Assembly (NCBI RefSeq): GCF_018446385.1
Contig: NC_055996.1
Location: 16,231,317-16,295,316, forward strand
Length of the DNA: 64,000 nt
Direction of reading: 5' to 3'
Source of the DNA: Zingiber officinale
Lineage: Eukaryota; Streptophyta; Magnoliopsida; Zingiberales; Zingiberaceae
Under the pieces are notes generated by a model. The model made no database searches, had not been told where the DNA came from, and saw only the letters and a list, made by a program, of their open reading frames with translations. The translations under genes were made by a program, and so were the position numbers. Shown in pieces: positions 49,205-60,716 of this stretch; positions within the stretch are counted from its first letter, which is position 1, and each line of letters opens with the position of its first letter.

Positions 49205-49217
49205 AAAAAAGGGGAGA
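49205..49217 (+). other. Polypurine tract of element B
   Basis: AAAAAAGGGGAGA lies directly before the 3' LTR start at 49219. The upstream phrase aagggggagcttcaatgtgc is also typical of the 3' internal end of this superfamily. Confidence 0.85.
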
Positions 49218-49218
49218 T

Positions 49219-50714
49219 TGTTGGTGCGGAAAGAATCCAACGATCGAACCTTAGTTTTGATAATGGCAAAGGGATTCAAAGTTAAGTTTGATTGTTATCT
49301 AATGTGTATGACTGAGTGTTTCAGGAAAGTCCTAGCTGCGGTTAGGCAAGGTGAAAACCCTAGGGGTGGTAACCCTAGGTCCTAGGGGGTGGTAACCCTA
49401 GGTGGAGAAAAGTCCTAGCTGCAGTTAGGCAAAAGGAAAACCCTAGGGGGCGGCAACCCTAGGTCATAGGGGGTCGTAACCCTATGCGGGAAGTCTTGGC
49501 GGGTCGGCGCTTCGGGCAAAAATCCTAGGGTGTGGTAACCCTAGGTTAAAATCCTGATGTCACGAACCGGGTAGAAGACTGGATGGGTCGAGGACCGGAC
49601 ATTCAGCATGAAGACCGGAAGCATCGGACGCTGAGCAAAAGTTCAGTCGATCTGGAGGATCGCACTGGCAAAAGGTAAAATCTCCTGAGTGGAGTAGGTG
49701 AGGACGCGTTCCCCGTAGAGGGAACAGTAGGCGTCGGGTCGACCTAGGGTTTCCGGTCGGAAACTTGAAGTCAGACCCGGTCAGTCCGATGACTGACAAT
49801 TTTATTTATCGTGTTATCTTTTGGTGTTCTAACTATGTTTTGCAGGTAACTAACAGTTTTATGCAGGGTTAGAACTGACCAGGATCGGTCGACCGAACCT
49901 TGGGATCGGTCGACCGAACCTTGGGATCGGTCGACCGAACCTTGGGATCGGTCGACCGAACCTTCAATCTACCACATCAGATCTCTAGAAGCTGGACCGG
50001 TTTCGACCAGGGATCGGTCGACCGGACCTCGGGATCGGTCGACCGGACCTCGGATAGGTGTCGACTGGATCAAGCCGAGGTGTGCGGGTCAGAGGAGACT
50101 GATCGGTCGACCGAACCTTGGGATCGGTCGACCGAACGCAGGGATAAAGTTTGACCAGATCAAAGCGGAGCGACGGATGGACGGATTTGATGCAGTGGAG
50201 ATCATCTGATCGGTCGACCGAATATGAGGATCGGTCGACCGATCCGCTTCGGGTCAAATATGATCCCGAGACTTGGGGATCTGGATCAGACCTTGCCGAG
50301 CTATAAAAAGAGGCCTCGAGGTGCAGCTCAGATCATCAACTTCGAACAGAAAACTCTGCTCTTCCATGTGCTGCTGCTAAACGCCTCAACAACGCTCTGC
50401 TACTCTAACGAATCACTCCAAAGTTTTCTATTTCCCTTTTTCGTTGGTATAGTTTCTTTACTGCACTTACTTGTACTTATTCACTTGTAAAGATTTGCGC
50501 TATATAGTTGTTACCCACCGAAAGCGGTCAAGGACCGCGGCCCTTCGAGTAGGAGTCGAAATAGGCTCCGAACGAAGTAAATCAATTGTGTCTTTGTATT
50601 TACTTTACTTTTCATTTCTGCTGCGTTACTTTAGTTACTCGAACGATTTCCGTAAATCGATAAAATAGCCACGAGCGCTATTCACCCCCTCCCTCTAGCG
50701 CTTTCGATCCATCA
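49219..50714 (+). repeat. 3' LTR of Copia element B (1496 bp)
   Basis: It is nearly identical to 41991-43484, including the CGGTCGACCG array at 49884-50243 and the TATA-like ctataaaaagagg at about 50301. It is followed by the TSD CAATG. Confidence 0.94.
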
Positions 50715-50884
50715 CAATGATGCTCGCTCGTTGTAGCATTGCTTACCTTTTCCATGTTTGCACGCAGTCTTCCCAACCGAGGGTACTCATTAGTTATATA
50801 ATCCCGAGCGGACGACCCCTCCACTGGTTTGAGCCACCATTCGACCTCGGGAATTTATCAGATTTTTACCTTTGGGGTTTTAAG

Positions 50885-51522
50885 TAGGGCTGTAAATGAA
50901 CCAAGTGTTCGTGAACAAGCTTGGTGGTCGGCTTGGTAAGAGCTTGTTTATGTTCGTTCAATATACACAAGATTGATTAAACAAACAAGCTTGAACAACT
51001 CGTTAAGCTAAACAAACAAGCTTGAACACATATGTGTTCAGCTTGTTAACGTTCGTGAACAACGTTCGTGAACAATGTTCGTGAATAGCGTTCATGAACA
51101 ACGTTCATGAACAATGTTCACGAACCATATTCATTAATAAAATTCTTTTCAATATGCTAAATAAATAATAAAATAAAATAAAATAAATAAATAAATTTAA
51201 ATTACCAAGCTCAATAACCAATCAAATAACTAAAAGTTTCAAACAATCAAACAAGCTTGAATTGAAAGCTCAATAATATCTAAACGAACCAAGCTCGAAC
51301 CAAGCTCAAGCCAAGCTTGAATTGAGAGCTTGATAACATCTAAATGAACCAAGCTCAAGTCAAGCTTCAAACAAGCTCAAGCTCATAAAAAATAAACCAA
51401 GCCAAGCTTGAACACTCATTTCAAAAGCTTGGTTCATTTTAAGCTCGGCTCGGCTCGGTTATCTTATCAAACAAGCTTGAACACCCCAAAGCTTGGCTCG
51501 GCTCGGCTTATTTACAGCCCTA
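50885..51522. mobile_element. hAT-type MITE (638 bp) in element T
   Basis: Terminal inverted repeats TAGGGCTGTAAATGAACCAAG at the left and TAGGGCTGTAAATAAGCCGAG, read from the right end, are flanked by the 8-bp TSD GTTTTAAG at 50877-50884 and 51523-51530. The interior is rich in short caagcttgaac and cgttcgtgaacaa repeats and has no coding frame. An 8-bp TSD points to the hAT superfamily. Confidence 0.92.
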
Positions 51523-51530
51523 GTTTTAAG

Positions 51531-52240
51531 GTCCCCGCTCGACCCTAGGGTTTATAGTCACCGCTCGACTCTAGGATTTATAGTCACCGCTCGACTCTAG
51601 GGTTTAACGTCATCGCTCGACGATTTGGCGAAGGCCGGAGTTTAAGGTCGCCGCTCGACCGCCGATGAAGACCTGGGTTTAACGTCGTCGCTCGACGGTT
51701 TGGTGAAGGTCGGAGTTTAAGGTCGCCACTCGACCACCGATGGAGATCTGGGTTTAACGTCGTCGCTCAATGGTTTGGTGAAGGTCGGAGTTTAAGGTCG
51801 CCGCTCCACCGCCGATGGAGACCTGGGTTTAACGTCGCCGCTCGACGGTTTGGTGAACGCTGGAGTTTAAGGTCGCTGCTCGACCGCCGATGGAGACCTG
51901 GGTTTAACGTCGTCGCTCGATAATTTGATGAAGGCCGAAGTTTAAGGTCGCTGCTCGACCGTCGATGGAGACCTAGGTTTAACGTCGTCACTCGATGATT
52001 TGATGAGGGTTGGAGTTTAAGGTCGCCGCTCGACCGCCGATAGAGACCTGGGTTTAACGTCGCCGCTCGACGATTTGGTGAAGGCCGGAGTTTAAGGTCG
52101 CCGCACGACCGCCGATGGAGACCTGGGCTTAACGTCGCCGCTCGACGATTTGGTGAAGGTCGGAGTTTAAGGTCGCCGCTCGACCGTCGATGGAGACCTG
52201 GGTTTAACGTCGCCACTCGACGATTTGGTGAAGGTCGTTT
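51531..52240. repeat. 75-bp tandem repeat array beside the integrase of element T
   Basis: From about 51600 a 75-bp unit (gtttaacgtcgccgctcgac, then gatttggtgaaggtcggag, then tttaaggtcgccgctcgacc, then gccgatggagacctgg) recurs about eight times with small changes. It is preceded by shorter gtttatagtcaccgctcgac units at 51541-51600. As 75 is a multiple of three, a minus-strand frame of 149 codons made of a 25-residue repeat is open here, a by-product of the array. Tat elements often carry tandem arrays in this position. Confidence 0.92.
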
Positions 52241-52323
52241 GGCATGAGCTTTGGCAACCTTTTGCTTTTGATTTCAGTCCTGCACTCAAAGGGCGCAGGA
52301 ATAAAGAAAATACATTGATTACA

Positions 52324-53390
52324 TCAGCGCACCTCGCATCCGGCTCGGTATGGCTGGAGATGCTTCGCGCTCCACGGATGTTCTAATCGTCGTCTGTCCT
52401 CATCCTCTAGGTAGTAGGCACCCAAGCGGAGCTTTTCCACGATCCTGAAGGGTCCGACCCATGGAGCTTCCAACTTGGTGACGTCGTTGACCGGCTTTAC
52501 CTTCTTCCATACAAAGTCGCCAACCTGAAATGACCTTGGGATTACCCTTCGATTGTAGTTCTGCCTCATTTTTTGTCGGTAGGACATCAGCCGGATGATG
52601 GCTTTAGCACATGCCTCTTCCACCAGGTTCAGCTCCAAGAGTCTCCGCTCGGCGTTGTCCTCGTCATAGTGCTTTATCCGATCGGACTCTACTCCAACTT
52701 CAATAAGGACGACTGCTTCGCCGTCGTACGCTAAGTGAAAGGGGGTTGCTCCCGTTCCTTCTTTGGGGGCCGCGCGGATTGCCCACGGCACGTTGGAGAG
52801 TTCGTCCACCCAGCTCCCTCCCATATGGTGGAGCCGTGCACACAGGATCCGCAATATCTCCCGATTGGCGACTTCTGCCTGCCCATTACTCTGAGGATAT
52901 GCTACCGAGGTGAAGGCATGCTGAATGTCATATCCCTCTCACCATTCCCTGAGTTCTTGACCGACGAAATGTCTCCCATTGTCCGAGACGAGCCGGCGAG
53001 GGATGACGAATCGGCAAATGATGTGTTGTCAGATGAACTTCTTAACCATCTGTTCGGTTATCCTGGCCAGCGGCTCGGCTTCAACCCACTTGGAGAAATA
53101 ATCGACCGTGACAAGCAGGAACTTCCGCTGACCCGTCGCCATTGGGAAGGGTCCCACAATATCCATACCCCAGTGGTCGAACGGGTAAGACACAGTGGAC
53201 ACTTTCATTTCCTCGCTCGGTCGGTGCGAGAATGTGTGATACTTCTGACAGGACAGGCAGGTGGTGACTGTCCAAGAGGCGTCCTCCTAGAGGATCGGCT
53301 AGAAGTATCCGGCTAAGAGGATTTTCCTTGCTAATGAGCGGCCGCCCGGGTGTCCGCAGTAGAATCCTTGATGTACCCCTCGTAGTATGT
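52324..53390 (-). pseudogene. pol: Integrase domain of element T
   Basis: Minus strand. From about 53390 a zinc-binding part (HQGFYCGHPGGR and CLSCQKYH) is followed by the catalytic core with its three acidic residues: WGMDIVGPF near 53165, LVSDNGRHF near 52985 and SNGQAEVANRE near 52870. The C-terminal part ends at 52324 (FQVGDFVWKKVKPV, APWVGPFRIVEKL, AKHLQPYRAGCEVR). Several stops break it upstream of 52854. No chromodomain follows, unlike the Tekay-like element, in keeping with the Tat lineage. Confidence 0.87.
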
Positions 53391-53391
53391 A

Positions 53392-54413
53392 CTAGGCGTC
53401 TTCCGATTTGACGCACTTAAGCAAAGGCCTGGCGAAAGTTTTTTTGTAGAGTTGGTCCCCGATCAGAGTGAACCGACCAGCTCTTTTCCTCAGTAAGTTG
53501 GCCTCTTCCCGATCAGAGGGTGTAGCTCCTGATCGCAGAAACTCTACTAGCGCCATTCTCCAGCCACTTGGAAAGGTGAGCCCCTCCATCCGATCAATGT
53601 TGGCTACCAGGGACATCTGCTTGATTGGTTGTGATATGACGATCGGAGATAGAGAGCTGGCCAGTTTGGCCAATTCGTCCGCTGCTTGATTCTCCACTTG
53701 GGGGATCTTCTGTATGATTACTTCCTGAAAGTTGGCCTTCAACTTTTTGAAGGCTTCTGCGTAGAGCCTGAGACGCGTGTTGCTTATCTCGAATGTCCCG
53801 GTAGGTTGTTGAGCGGCTAACTGCGAATCTGAGTGTATGAGGACTCGAATAGCTCCGACGTACCGAGCGACCTGTAGGCCAGCTAAGAGCATCTCGTACT
53901 CGGCTTCATTATTGGTCGCCCGGTAGTCTAGCTGAACGGATAGCTGCATCCGCTCTTCTTGGGGGGGGAGATCAGCAGTATTCTGATCCCACTTCCCTGC
54001 CGAGCGACCGACCCATCTACATATATCTTCCAGACACCTTCTGGTTCAGGATTCTGTACCTCAGTGATGAAATCTGCCAAGGACTGTGCTTTGATGGTCG
54101 TTCGGGGCTGATACTGGATGTCGAACTCGCTGAGCTCCGTCGTCCATTTGATCAACCGATCGGACGCCTCGAGGTTAAGGACTCTTTCCAAAGGGCTATT
54201 GATTATCACAATGATTATGTGCACAAGGAAGTATGGACGGAGGCTCCGAGCAGCAAGCACCAGCGCATAGGCCAATTTCTCAAGACCAGTGTAGCGAGAC
54301 TCAGCATCCTTTAAAATATAGCTCAGGAAGTACACAGGCTGCTCATCACCATTTTGCTTAACTAGTGCCGAACCGACCGCATGCTCGGTTGAGGACAAAT
54401 AAATACGAAGCGG
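53392..54413 (-). pseudogene. pol: RNase H region of element T (RT-linked RNase H plus second RNase-H-like domain)
   Basis: 54413-53928: end of the first RNase H (LRIYLSSTEHAVGSALVKQ, then YFLSYILKDAESRYTGLEK). It continues from LAKPVAGEP on the other side of the CACTA insertion. 53949-53392: a second RNase-H-like domain with NNEAEYEMLLAGLQVARYVG, HSDSQLAAQQ and VENQAADELAKLASS. Two RNase H domains in a row are known from Tat elements. The reading frame changes near 53940. Confidence 0.85.
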
Positions 54414-57400
54414 CACTACAAGAAAAAAGCTGATAGACAACGCTTTAAAAGCGTTGTCTATGTGGCTGAAAAAGCGTTGTTAAAAGCACTGTTGTTAAAA
54501 GTTTGATCAAAGACAACGCTTTAAAAGCATTGTCATTTGTGGCAAAGACAACACTTTTGCAACGCTTTAAAAACATTGTCTTTTTTTTAAAAGACAACGC
54601 ATAAAAAGCGTTATCTTTTTTAGCAAAGACAACAGTTTCATAACACATAAAAAAGCGTTGTCTTTTTTAGCAAAAGACAAGAGGTTTTAAACTATTGTCT
54701 TTTAATACCAAAGACAAATAAAAGATAAATAAAAATAAATCTACTTCAATCAATAACATATTATTAAATAAACCAAGACAAATATACAAATTATCATCCT
54801 TACACTTCTATAACAAACATAATTACTCACATACAGAGAAATTTTAATTAGGAGATACTCAAAGCTACTCCTAGCGACTACATCTTATTGCATGAACTTA
54901 AAGGATCTTGATAGATGTTATTTATCCTCTTGACTTGAATGCTCTTTACTCATTGGCTTTAACATCTTCTCGCTTAAATCTCAAAGCCTTCTTGATAGTT
55001 CTTCATCAAAGTACTTCCCAGCTATATCTTTGAGGTTCAGATGTAGTTGCTACTGCTGTAAGATTACAGAACAAACATATCAGTAAGATTGCAAAAAAAA
55101 AAAAAAAGAATAATAGCGCAGCTCATGAAGAATAATTGATCATAATCGCCTTGGGTTGACAACGATTGATAGATTGAGCCTAATTGTCAATTGTCTACAT
55201 TCGAGTGTCTCATACTTTTGGTATCTTCAAAATCTGAAAGATAAAATATAATTATCAACAAGATAAAATAAAATATTGCCAACCAAATTGTAAATCAGCA
55301 TGATTCATTCACTTTTAAATAAGGCCAATAAAAACACAAGATCCTTAATTACCCATCAGCAATATCTTTCACACTAGATAATGTGGGCACAATTAATGTG
55401 ATAAAACAAGTTTGAAAAGACTATAACTATTAAATCAGTTGGTCATAACCAATATACATAGACTTGGACAACAACCTGTGTGCTTGGATTACAAGCTGAT
55501 TGTAAAATCATGAGTTTAAGATTTGATATGAAACATTGATACTAGTTGAAATAATTTAGGTGAAAGCACCTTTATTCCTAATCCAACATTCAAGCATCAA
55601 GAATGGAAAGATTACTCTAAGCACAGTTAACAATTAATTACTACAGCAACACGTGGTTCCACCCATTTCTACAACATCATATGGAAATACTACCCAACCT
55701 TTATCTAAACAGACACTCAGGTGTGGTGAACTTGTTCCCGTAGTCACCTCACACACTAAGCTTCTCCTAACTAATGCCAATCCATACATGAAACATGAGT
55801 TATACGGATACATTCCTAGTCAACAAACAAATACATGAAACAATAATCTGGAGCAATCAACCTTATCAATCAATCCAAAGCTAAGGCAGTAACCATTTCA
55901 ATTTACATCTACACTTGGACTAGGACATTTAGAGCTTCATGAGAACATTTATCATCCAATTACAGCATTCACACCTTTACCTTGTTCATAAGTACTAACA
56001 CCCCACTGCAAATCCAGATAAGGCATTTACACTAAAAGAAAATACAGCGATACCCATAACATTTCAGATCACAACATCTTTTAATTATATGGCAACAACA
56101 GAAATTCTCAACTAAATCACTAAACTTTTACTGAAGAAAACCGAGACTTAAAGTTAACAGTCATTGGAGCAACTCAAACTTATGCTACCATGTACAAGGC
56201 AAATGTAACTAATAATCTAGAGATAACACATATTGTAGTAATCCGTATCTTGAAACTAAATAGATATTGGAACAGAAGATAACCTACTGCTTCATGTGTA
56301 CAAATACAAAAGGAACATAATGATCTGGGTATTATCTTACAGGCTAGTTACATATGTACATCATGCACTTGTTTCATCCAAAAATTTCCATATTGTCTGC
56401 ATCTTTTAAGTAATCCAAGAGAACAACTAAAATACTTGCTCAACTAAACACATGAATAGGATCTGGAATTTAATTAGAGCATGTACAAGATTTCAAGTAG
56501 AGTATGCACCAATCAAACATTTAAAGAATACAAAAGAATACATGCCCAAATCATATGAACAGATTCTAAAATTCCAAATGCAAGTTTGCACATTTCAATC
56601 ATTCTAATCTATCACTATTCAAAAAGATATTCCAAGTGCGTACAAAACCCGACAGAAGACATCCATAACGACTTATCCAGATCCAACGAACAATCCAGGA
56701 AACATCCATGCTCATCGAGCAAAAATCATCAGTGTAACTTGACGGAACACCGAAAATCGTTCACTTGCATTAGATCTACAACACGGAAACCACCAAGAAC
56801 ATTATCGACACACACACAAATCCAAGATCAACATACCTAGAAGTTCTACCCATATCTACAATGGAAGAAAACTTGCTTAAAGCTTGCGTTCAACACTCGA
56901 TCTAGCCGTGGAAAAACACACAATCGTTTAAAACCGAAGAAATCTTGCAGATCCCATGAAGATCATGATCGAAACCCTAGAGAACTCTATTTTGTAACTA
57001 CCAAGGAAGAATACTTGCCTCTCCTTCGCCGGAATCACACGCACAAGCTCCCCTCCTCCTTCGCTTGAAGCTCTCCCGAAGCCCTTCGCTCGAACCGTCG
57101 CGTCCGTCTCCCACTCGCAGCAAGGGATGAGATGAGGAGACAAGTACGTACGCATGAGAGGGATTCGGGAGAAGAAGATTATGCATGAGTCGATAGGAGA
57201 GATTTGGGAGAAAGGTGGGTGCCAAAGTGAAACCTAGGTCTTTCTACTCTTTTGTTGCATCCAACGGTTCAGATCATCCCAGATTTAGATGAAGGTTTGA
57301 CAATAGACAACACTTTTTAAAAATCGTTGTCGTAGACACTAAAAATAATACTAATAGACAACGCTTTTCAAAAAGCGTTGTGTTTGACCCATAAAAATCA

Positions 57401-57521
57401 CCAATAGACAACGCTTTTTAAAAAAGCGTTGTCTATTAGTACGAAAATAAAGAAATAGACAACGCTTTTCACTAAAAGCGTTGTCTTTTAAGTGTTGTAA
57501 AATCCCAATTTTCTTGTAGTG
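54414..57521. mobile_element. Non-autonomous CACTA (EnSpm) transposon, 3108 bp, in the pol of element T
   Basis: It starts CACTACAAGAAAA and ends TTTTCTTGTAGTG, flanked by the 3-bp TSD CGG at 54411-54413 and 57522-57524. Both subterminal regions (54430-54720 and 57300-57490) are packed with the sequence agacaacgctttttaaaaag and its complement, often as complete palindromes of the type GACAACGC-TTTTAA-GCGTTGTC. These would be transposase-binding sites. No transposase was found in the 2.6-kb interior, which is A/T-rich except for a GC-rich exon-like segment at about 56990-57230. It interrupts the codons between LAKPVAGEP and LRIYLSS of the host element. Confidence 0.95.
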
Positions 57522-58800
57522 CGGCTCGCCGGCAACAGGCTTAGCGAGCACGGGCAACGCGTTGAGATACTGTTTAAGGCCCTCGAATGCCCGGTTGCAT
57601 GCCTCATCCCACTGAAACTTGGTGGCTCGGCGTAGTATCTTGAAAAATGGCAGGCTCCGATCGGATGACTTGGAGATGAACCGCGACAGGGTAGTTATCC
57701 ACCCAGTGAGACGCTAGTCTTCCTTTAGATTTCTGGGTGGCGGCATATCTTGCAATGCTTTCACTTTGCTCGGGTTCGCTTCAATACCCCGCTCGGTAAC
57801 TATGTAGTCTAGAAAACGCCCACTCATTGTGTTGAACAGACACTTGTTCGGATTTAACTTGATCTCATATGTCCTCAACGTCTGGCACGTCTCCTTGATA
57901 TCAGCGCGAGATCAGCAGCTCGGAGGGATTTGATCATAATGTCGTCGACATATACCTCCATGTTGCGGCCTATCTGCTGCCGGAAGACTTTGTTCATTAG
58001 TCTCTAATAGATAGCGCCGACGTTCTTCAGTCCGAATGGCATGGCGTTGTAGCAGTAGGTTCCATCAGCCGTGATGAAGCTGACCTTCTCCTGATCTTCC
58101 TGGGCGAGCGACACTTGATGATACCTTTGGTAAGCATCCAGCATGCATATCAACTCACACCCGGCAGTTGAATCTACTATCTGATCGATCCGGGGCAGAG
58201 GATAAAAGTCCTTCGGGCACGCCTTATTGAGGTCTCTGAAGTCGATGCAGACTCTCCACTTATTCTCGGACTTGGAGACCAGCACCACATTTGCAAGTCA
58301 TCTTGGGAATTGAACCTCCCGGATGTAGACAGCCTCCAGGAGCTTTTCTATCTCTGCTTGGATGATTACATTCTATTTAGCACTGAAGTCCCTCTTCCTC
58401 TGATTCACCGCCCGAGTGTCTGGTCGGACATGGAGTTCGTGCTGCACAACTTTAAGAGAGATCCCAGGGAGCTCGTGTGTCGACCACGCGAAGAAATCGT
58501 TGTTCCGCGGAGACATTCGATCAGCTCGGCTTTCTGCTCGGCTTTCAGATTGCCAGCTATGAAGGTAGTAGCTTCCACTCGGTTTGGGTGGATTTGCACC
58601 TCTTTCTTCTCTTCATAAATTAAAGTAGGAGGTTTTTCAGTTATGGTGTTAACCTCTAGCCAGGGAGTCTTCCGGGCGGACTTGGCCTCCGTCTTGACCA
58701 TCTCGACGTAGCATCGTCGAGCGGCCAACTGATCACCCTTTACCTCTCCTACCCAATCTTTTACTGGGAACTTGAATTTCTGGCAGAAGGTTGAGACGAC
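57522..58800 (-). pseudogene. pol: Reverse transcriptase region of element T
   Basis: Minus strand: ELIECLRG near 58520, then VVLVSKSENKWRVCIDFRDLN at 58290 (start of the polymerase fingers), PFGLKNVGAIY near 58010 and the catalytic box VYVDDIMIKS at about 57930-57955. The part toward 57522 ends at LAKPVAGEP, where the CACTA element cuts in. Stops and frame changes are frequent (for example before 58290 and after 58004). It is non-functional. Confidence 0.85.
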
Positions 58801-58824
58801 AGCTTTGAATTCATTGAGGGTCGG

Positions 58825-59301
58825 TCACCCCAAAATGACGTTATAGGCTGAGGCGACGTTTACCATGATGAAGTTCGTGACCCTCGTCCTTCTGAGCGAC
58901 TCCTCTCCAAGTGATATGGCCAGCTTGATTTGGCCAATCGGTTGGACCTTATTGTCGGTGAACCCGTACAACGGGATTGTCATTGGTAGCAGCTCACTCT
59001 GATCAATTTGGAGTTGATCAAACGCCTTCTTGAAGATGATATTGACTGAGCTACCTGTGTCAACGAATACACGGTGAATGGTATAGTTTGCAATTACCGC
59101 TCGGATAATGAGGTCATCGTCGTGCAACACTTTGACTTCTTCGAGATCTCTGGGGCCGAAGCTAATCTCGGGCTCACTCGCATTCTCCCTGCTGCAGCCA
59201 ACGACGTGGATCTCCAACTGCCGAGCGTATGATTTTCGAGCTCGATTGGAGTCTCCGCTGGTCGGTCCGTCAGCTATAATGTTGATCTCGCCTCGCGCCA
59301 C
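58825..59301 (-). pseudogene. pol: Aspartic protease region of element T
   Basis: Open minus-strand frame of 158 codons with the retroviral-type protease active site VFVDTGSSVNIIF near residue 77 and the end SAYNVILG. It is preceded by a segment with EISFGPRDLEEVKVLHDDDL, the usual lead-in of Tat proteases. It ends at a stop where an autonomous polyprotein would continue. Confidence 0.85.
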
Positions 59302-59401
59302 GTTGCTCCTGTTCTCCTCCTCCCGAGCGGATGGTCTGCTTCGCTCACGTGCGGTTCGGTCGAGCTTGGTGCTTCTTCGATGGGGCTGCTATGATGATCT
59401 C

Positions 59402-60669
59402 CTTACTTCCTCTCGCTGTTCGGCGTCGTGGTGCTCGTGTTGCCGGTCAGGAGAGGGAGACCAGCAGCGATAACTTTTGGGCGCCGGTTGGGCGACCGAA
59501 TTGAATCCGCGACAGTCGCGGGTGTTATGAGTTGCTGATTAGTGGAAGAAACAGAACATAGGGGTCCATACCTTTCCTTTCGGTTTTGAACGCTCGGCGG
59601 CCACGTGCTGAACTGCATGAGGCCTTGCTTCCTGGTGTAGCCGCGCCCCTTCGGCTCAGGGTCCTTGTGGTGGCTGATGGCTAATTGGCAGCCTCCGTTC
59701 GGTTGGCACCGATGGTTCGGATAGTGTTTCCTTCCTCCTCGCCGCCTGGACCTTTTCCACGTTTATGTATTCGTTGGCCTTCTTCAGCATGTGGTCGTAG
59801 TCCCGAGGTGGCTTTCGGATGAGAGACCGGAAGAAATCTCCATCCACGAGCCCTTGGGTGAACGCATTCATCATGGTCTCGGAAGAGATCGTTGGGATGT
59901 CCATGGCCACCTGATTGAAGCGTTGGATGTATGATCGGAGGGGCTCTCTGGGGCCTTGCTTCATGGAGAACAAGCTGACGCTCGTCTTCTGGTATCGTCT
60001 GCTGCTTGCGAAGTGGTGCAAGAAGGCCGTTTGGAAGTCGTTGAAACTTTGGATGGACCCGTCCGGCAGCCTTCTGAACCATCGTTGTGTCGAGCCGGAG
60101 AGCGTGGTGAGGAAGACTCGGTACTTGACTCCCTCTGTATATTGATGAAGAGTGGCAGCGTTATCGAACTTACCAAGATGGTCGTCTGGGTCGGTTGACC
60201 CATTATATTCTTCGATCGCCAAAGGAGCGTAGTGTCTTGGCAGCGGATCTTGTAGGATTGCCTCGGAGAATTGACAATTGACCCACTCGGGTGACGAATC
60301 AGCTCTGGGCACCTTGCCTTTCCTTACGTCCTGCACGGGTGCTTCATCTGAAGAAGAGCCCCTTCCTTGATGGGCTTGAGCAATCTCGGAGGGCGTTTGA
60401 AACAAGGCTCGGTGGAATGGAATAGGCGCGTGCGAAGCCTCCCAGTGAGTGTCGGTCGACCCTTTATTTCTCCCCCAGATGGGCAATTGCTTTGGTCGGT
60501 GTTCATGAGCCGCTCGCCCTCCCGAGGCCGATGTTGGTTGTTGAGCCAGCCGATCGGCTATCACTCTCTGTTGTTGCTGCTCGACTAATTTTGCCACTCG
60601 CGATTGTACAAGTGCGTCGAGCTCCTCTTGAGTGAGCACCACCGTGTGAAGTCGTCCAGCTTCTTCCAT
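59402..60669 (-). pseudogene. gag: Gag of element T
   Basis: The minus-strand ATG at 60669 (MEEAGRLHTVVLTQEELDAL) is preferred over the in-frame ATG at 60723, which lies inside the LTR. The capsid signature follows (YNGSTDPDDHLGKFDNAATL, RWFRRLPDGSIQSFNDFQTA, FSMKQGPREPLRSYIQRFNQ). The first frame stops at 59656. A decayed zinc-knuckle-like segment (CFFH, then THNTRDC) appears in another frame near 59520. Gag and pol are therefore separated by frame changes. Confidence 0.87.
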
Positions 60670-60693
60670 CCTCTCGGCTTGGATGCAGGTTAG

Positions 60694-60714
60694 ATTCCCA
60701 CAGACGGCGCTAAA
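60694..60714 (-). other. Probable primer-binding site of element T
   Basis: On the minus strand, just inside the 5' LTR, the sequence reads TTAGCGCCGTCTGTGGGAA. It matches the 'tggcgcc' primer-site type of Tat/Athila elements except for one base. It differs from the Met-tRNA sites of the Copia and Tekay-like elements in this window. Confidence 0.6.
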
Positions 60715-60716
60715 TT

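Larger units (their letters stand above)
41991..50714 (+). mobile_element. SIRE-like Copia element B, gag but no pol, nested in element T
   Basis: LTRs at 41991-43484 (1494 bp) and 49219-50714 (1496 bp), TGTTGG...GATCCATCA. The TSD CAATG is at 41986-41990 and 50715-50719. A primer site TGGTATCAGAGC lies at 43487 and a polypurine tract at 49205-49217. The internal region is 5.7 kb, of which 2.4 kb is a later solo LTR. It has one gag and an A/T repeat block but no protease, integrase, reverse transcriptase or RNase H. The equal LTR lengths and close sequence match suggest a younger insertion than element A. Same design as A but a distinct LTR family. Confidence 0.94.
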
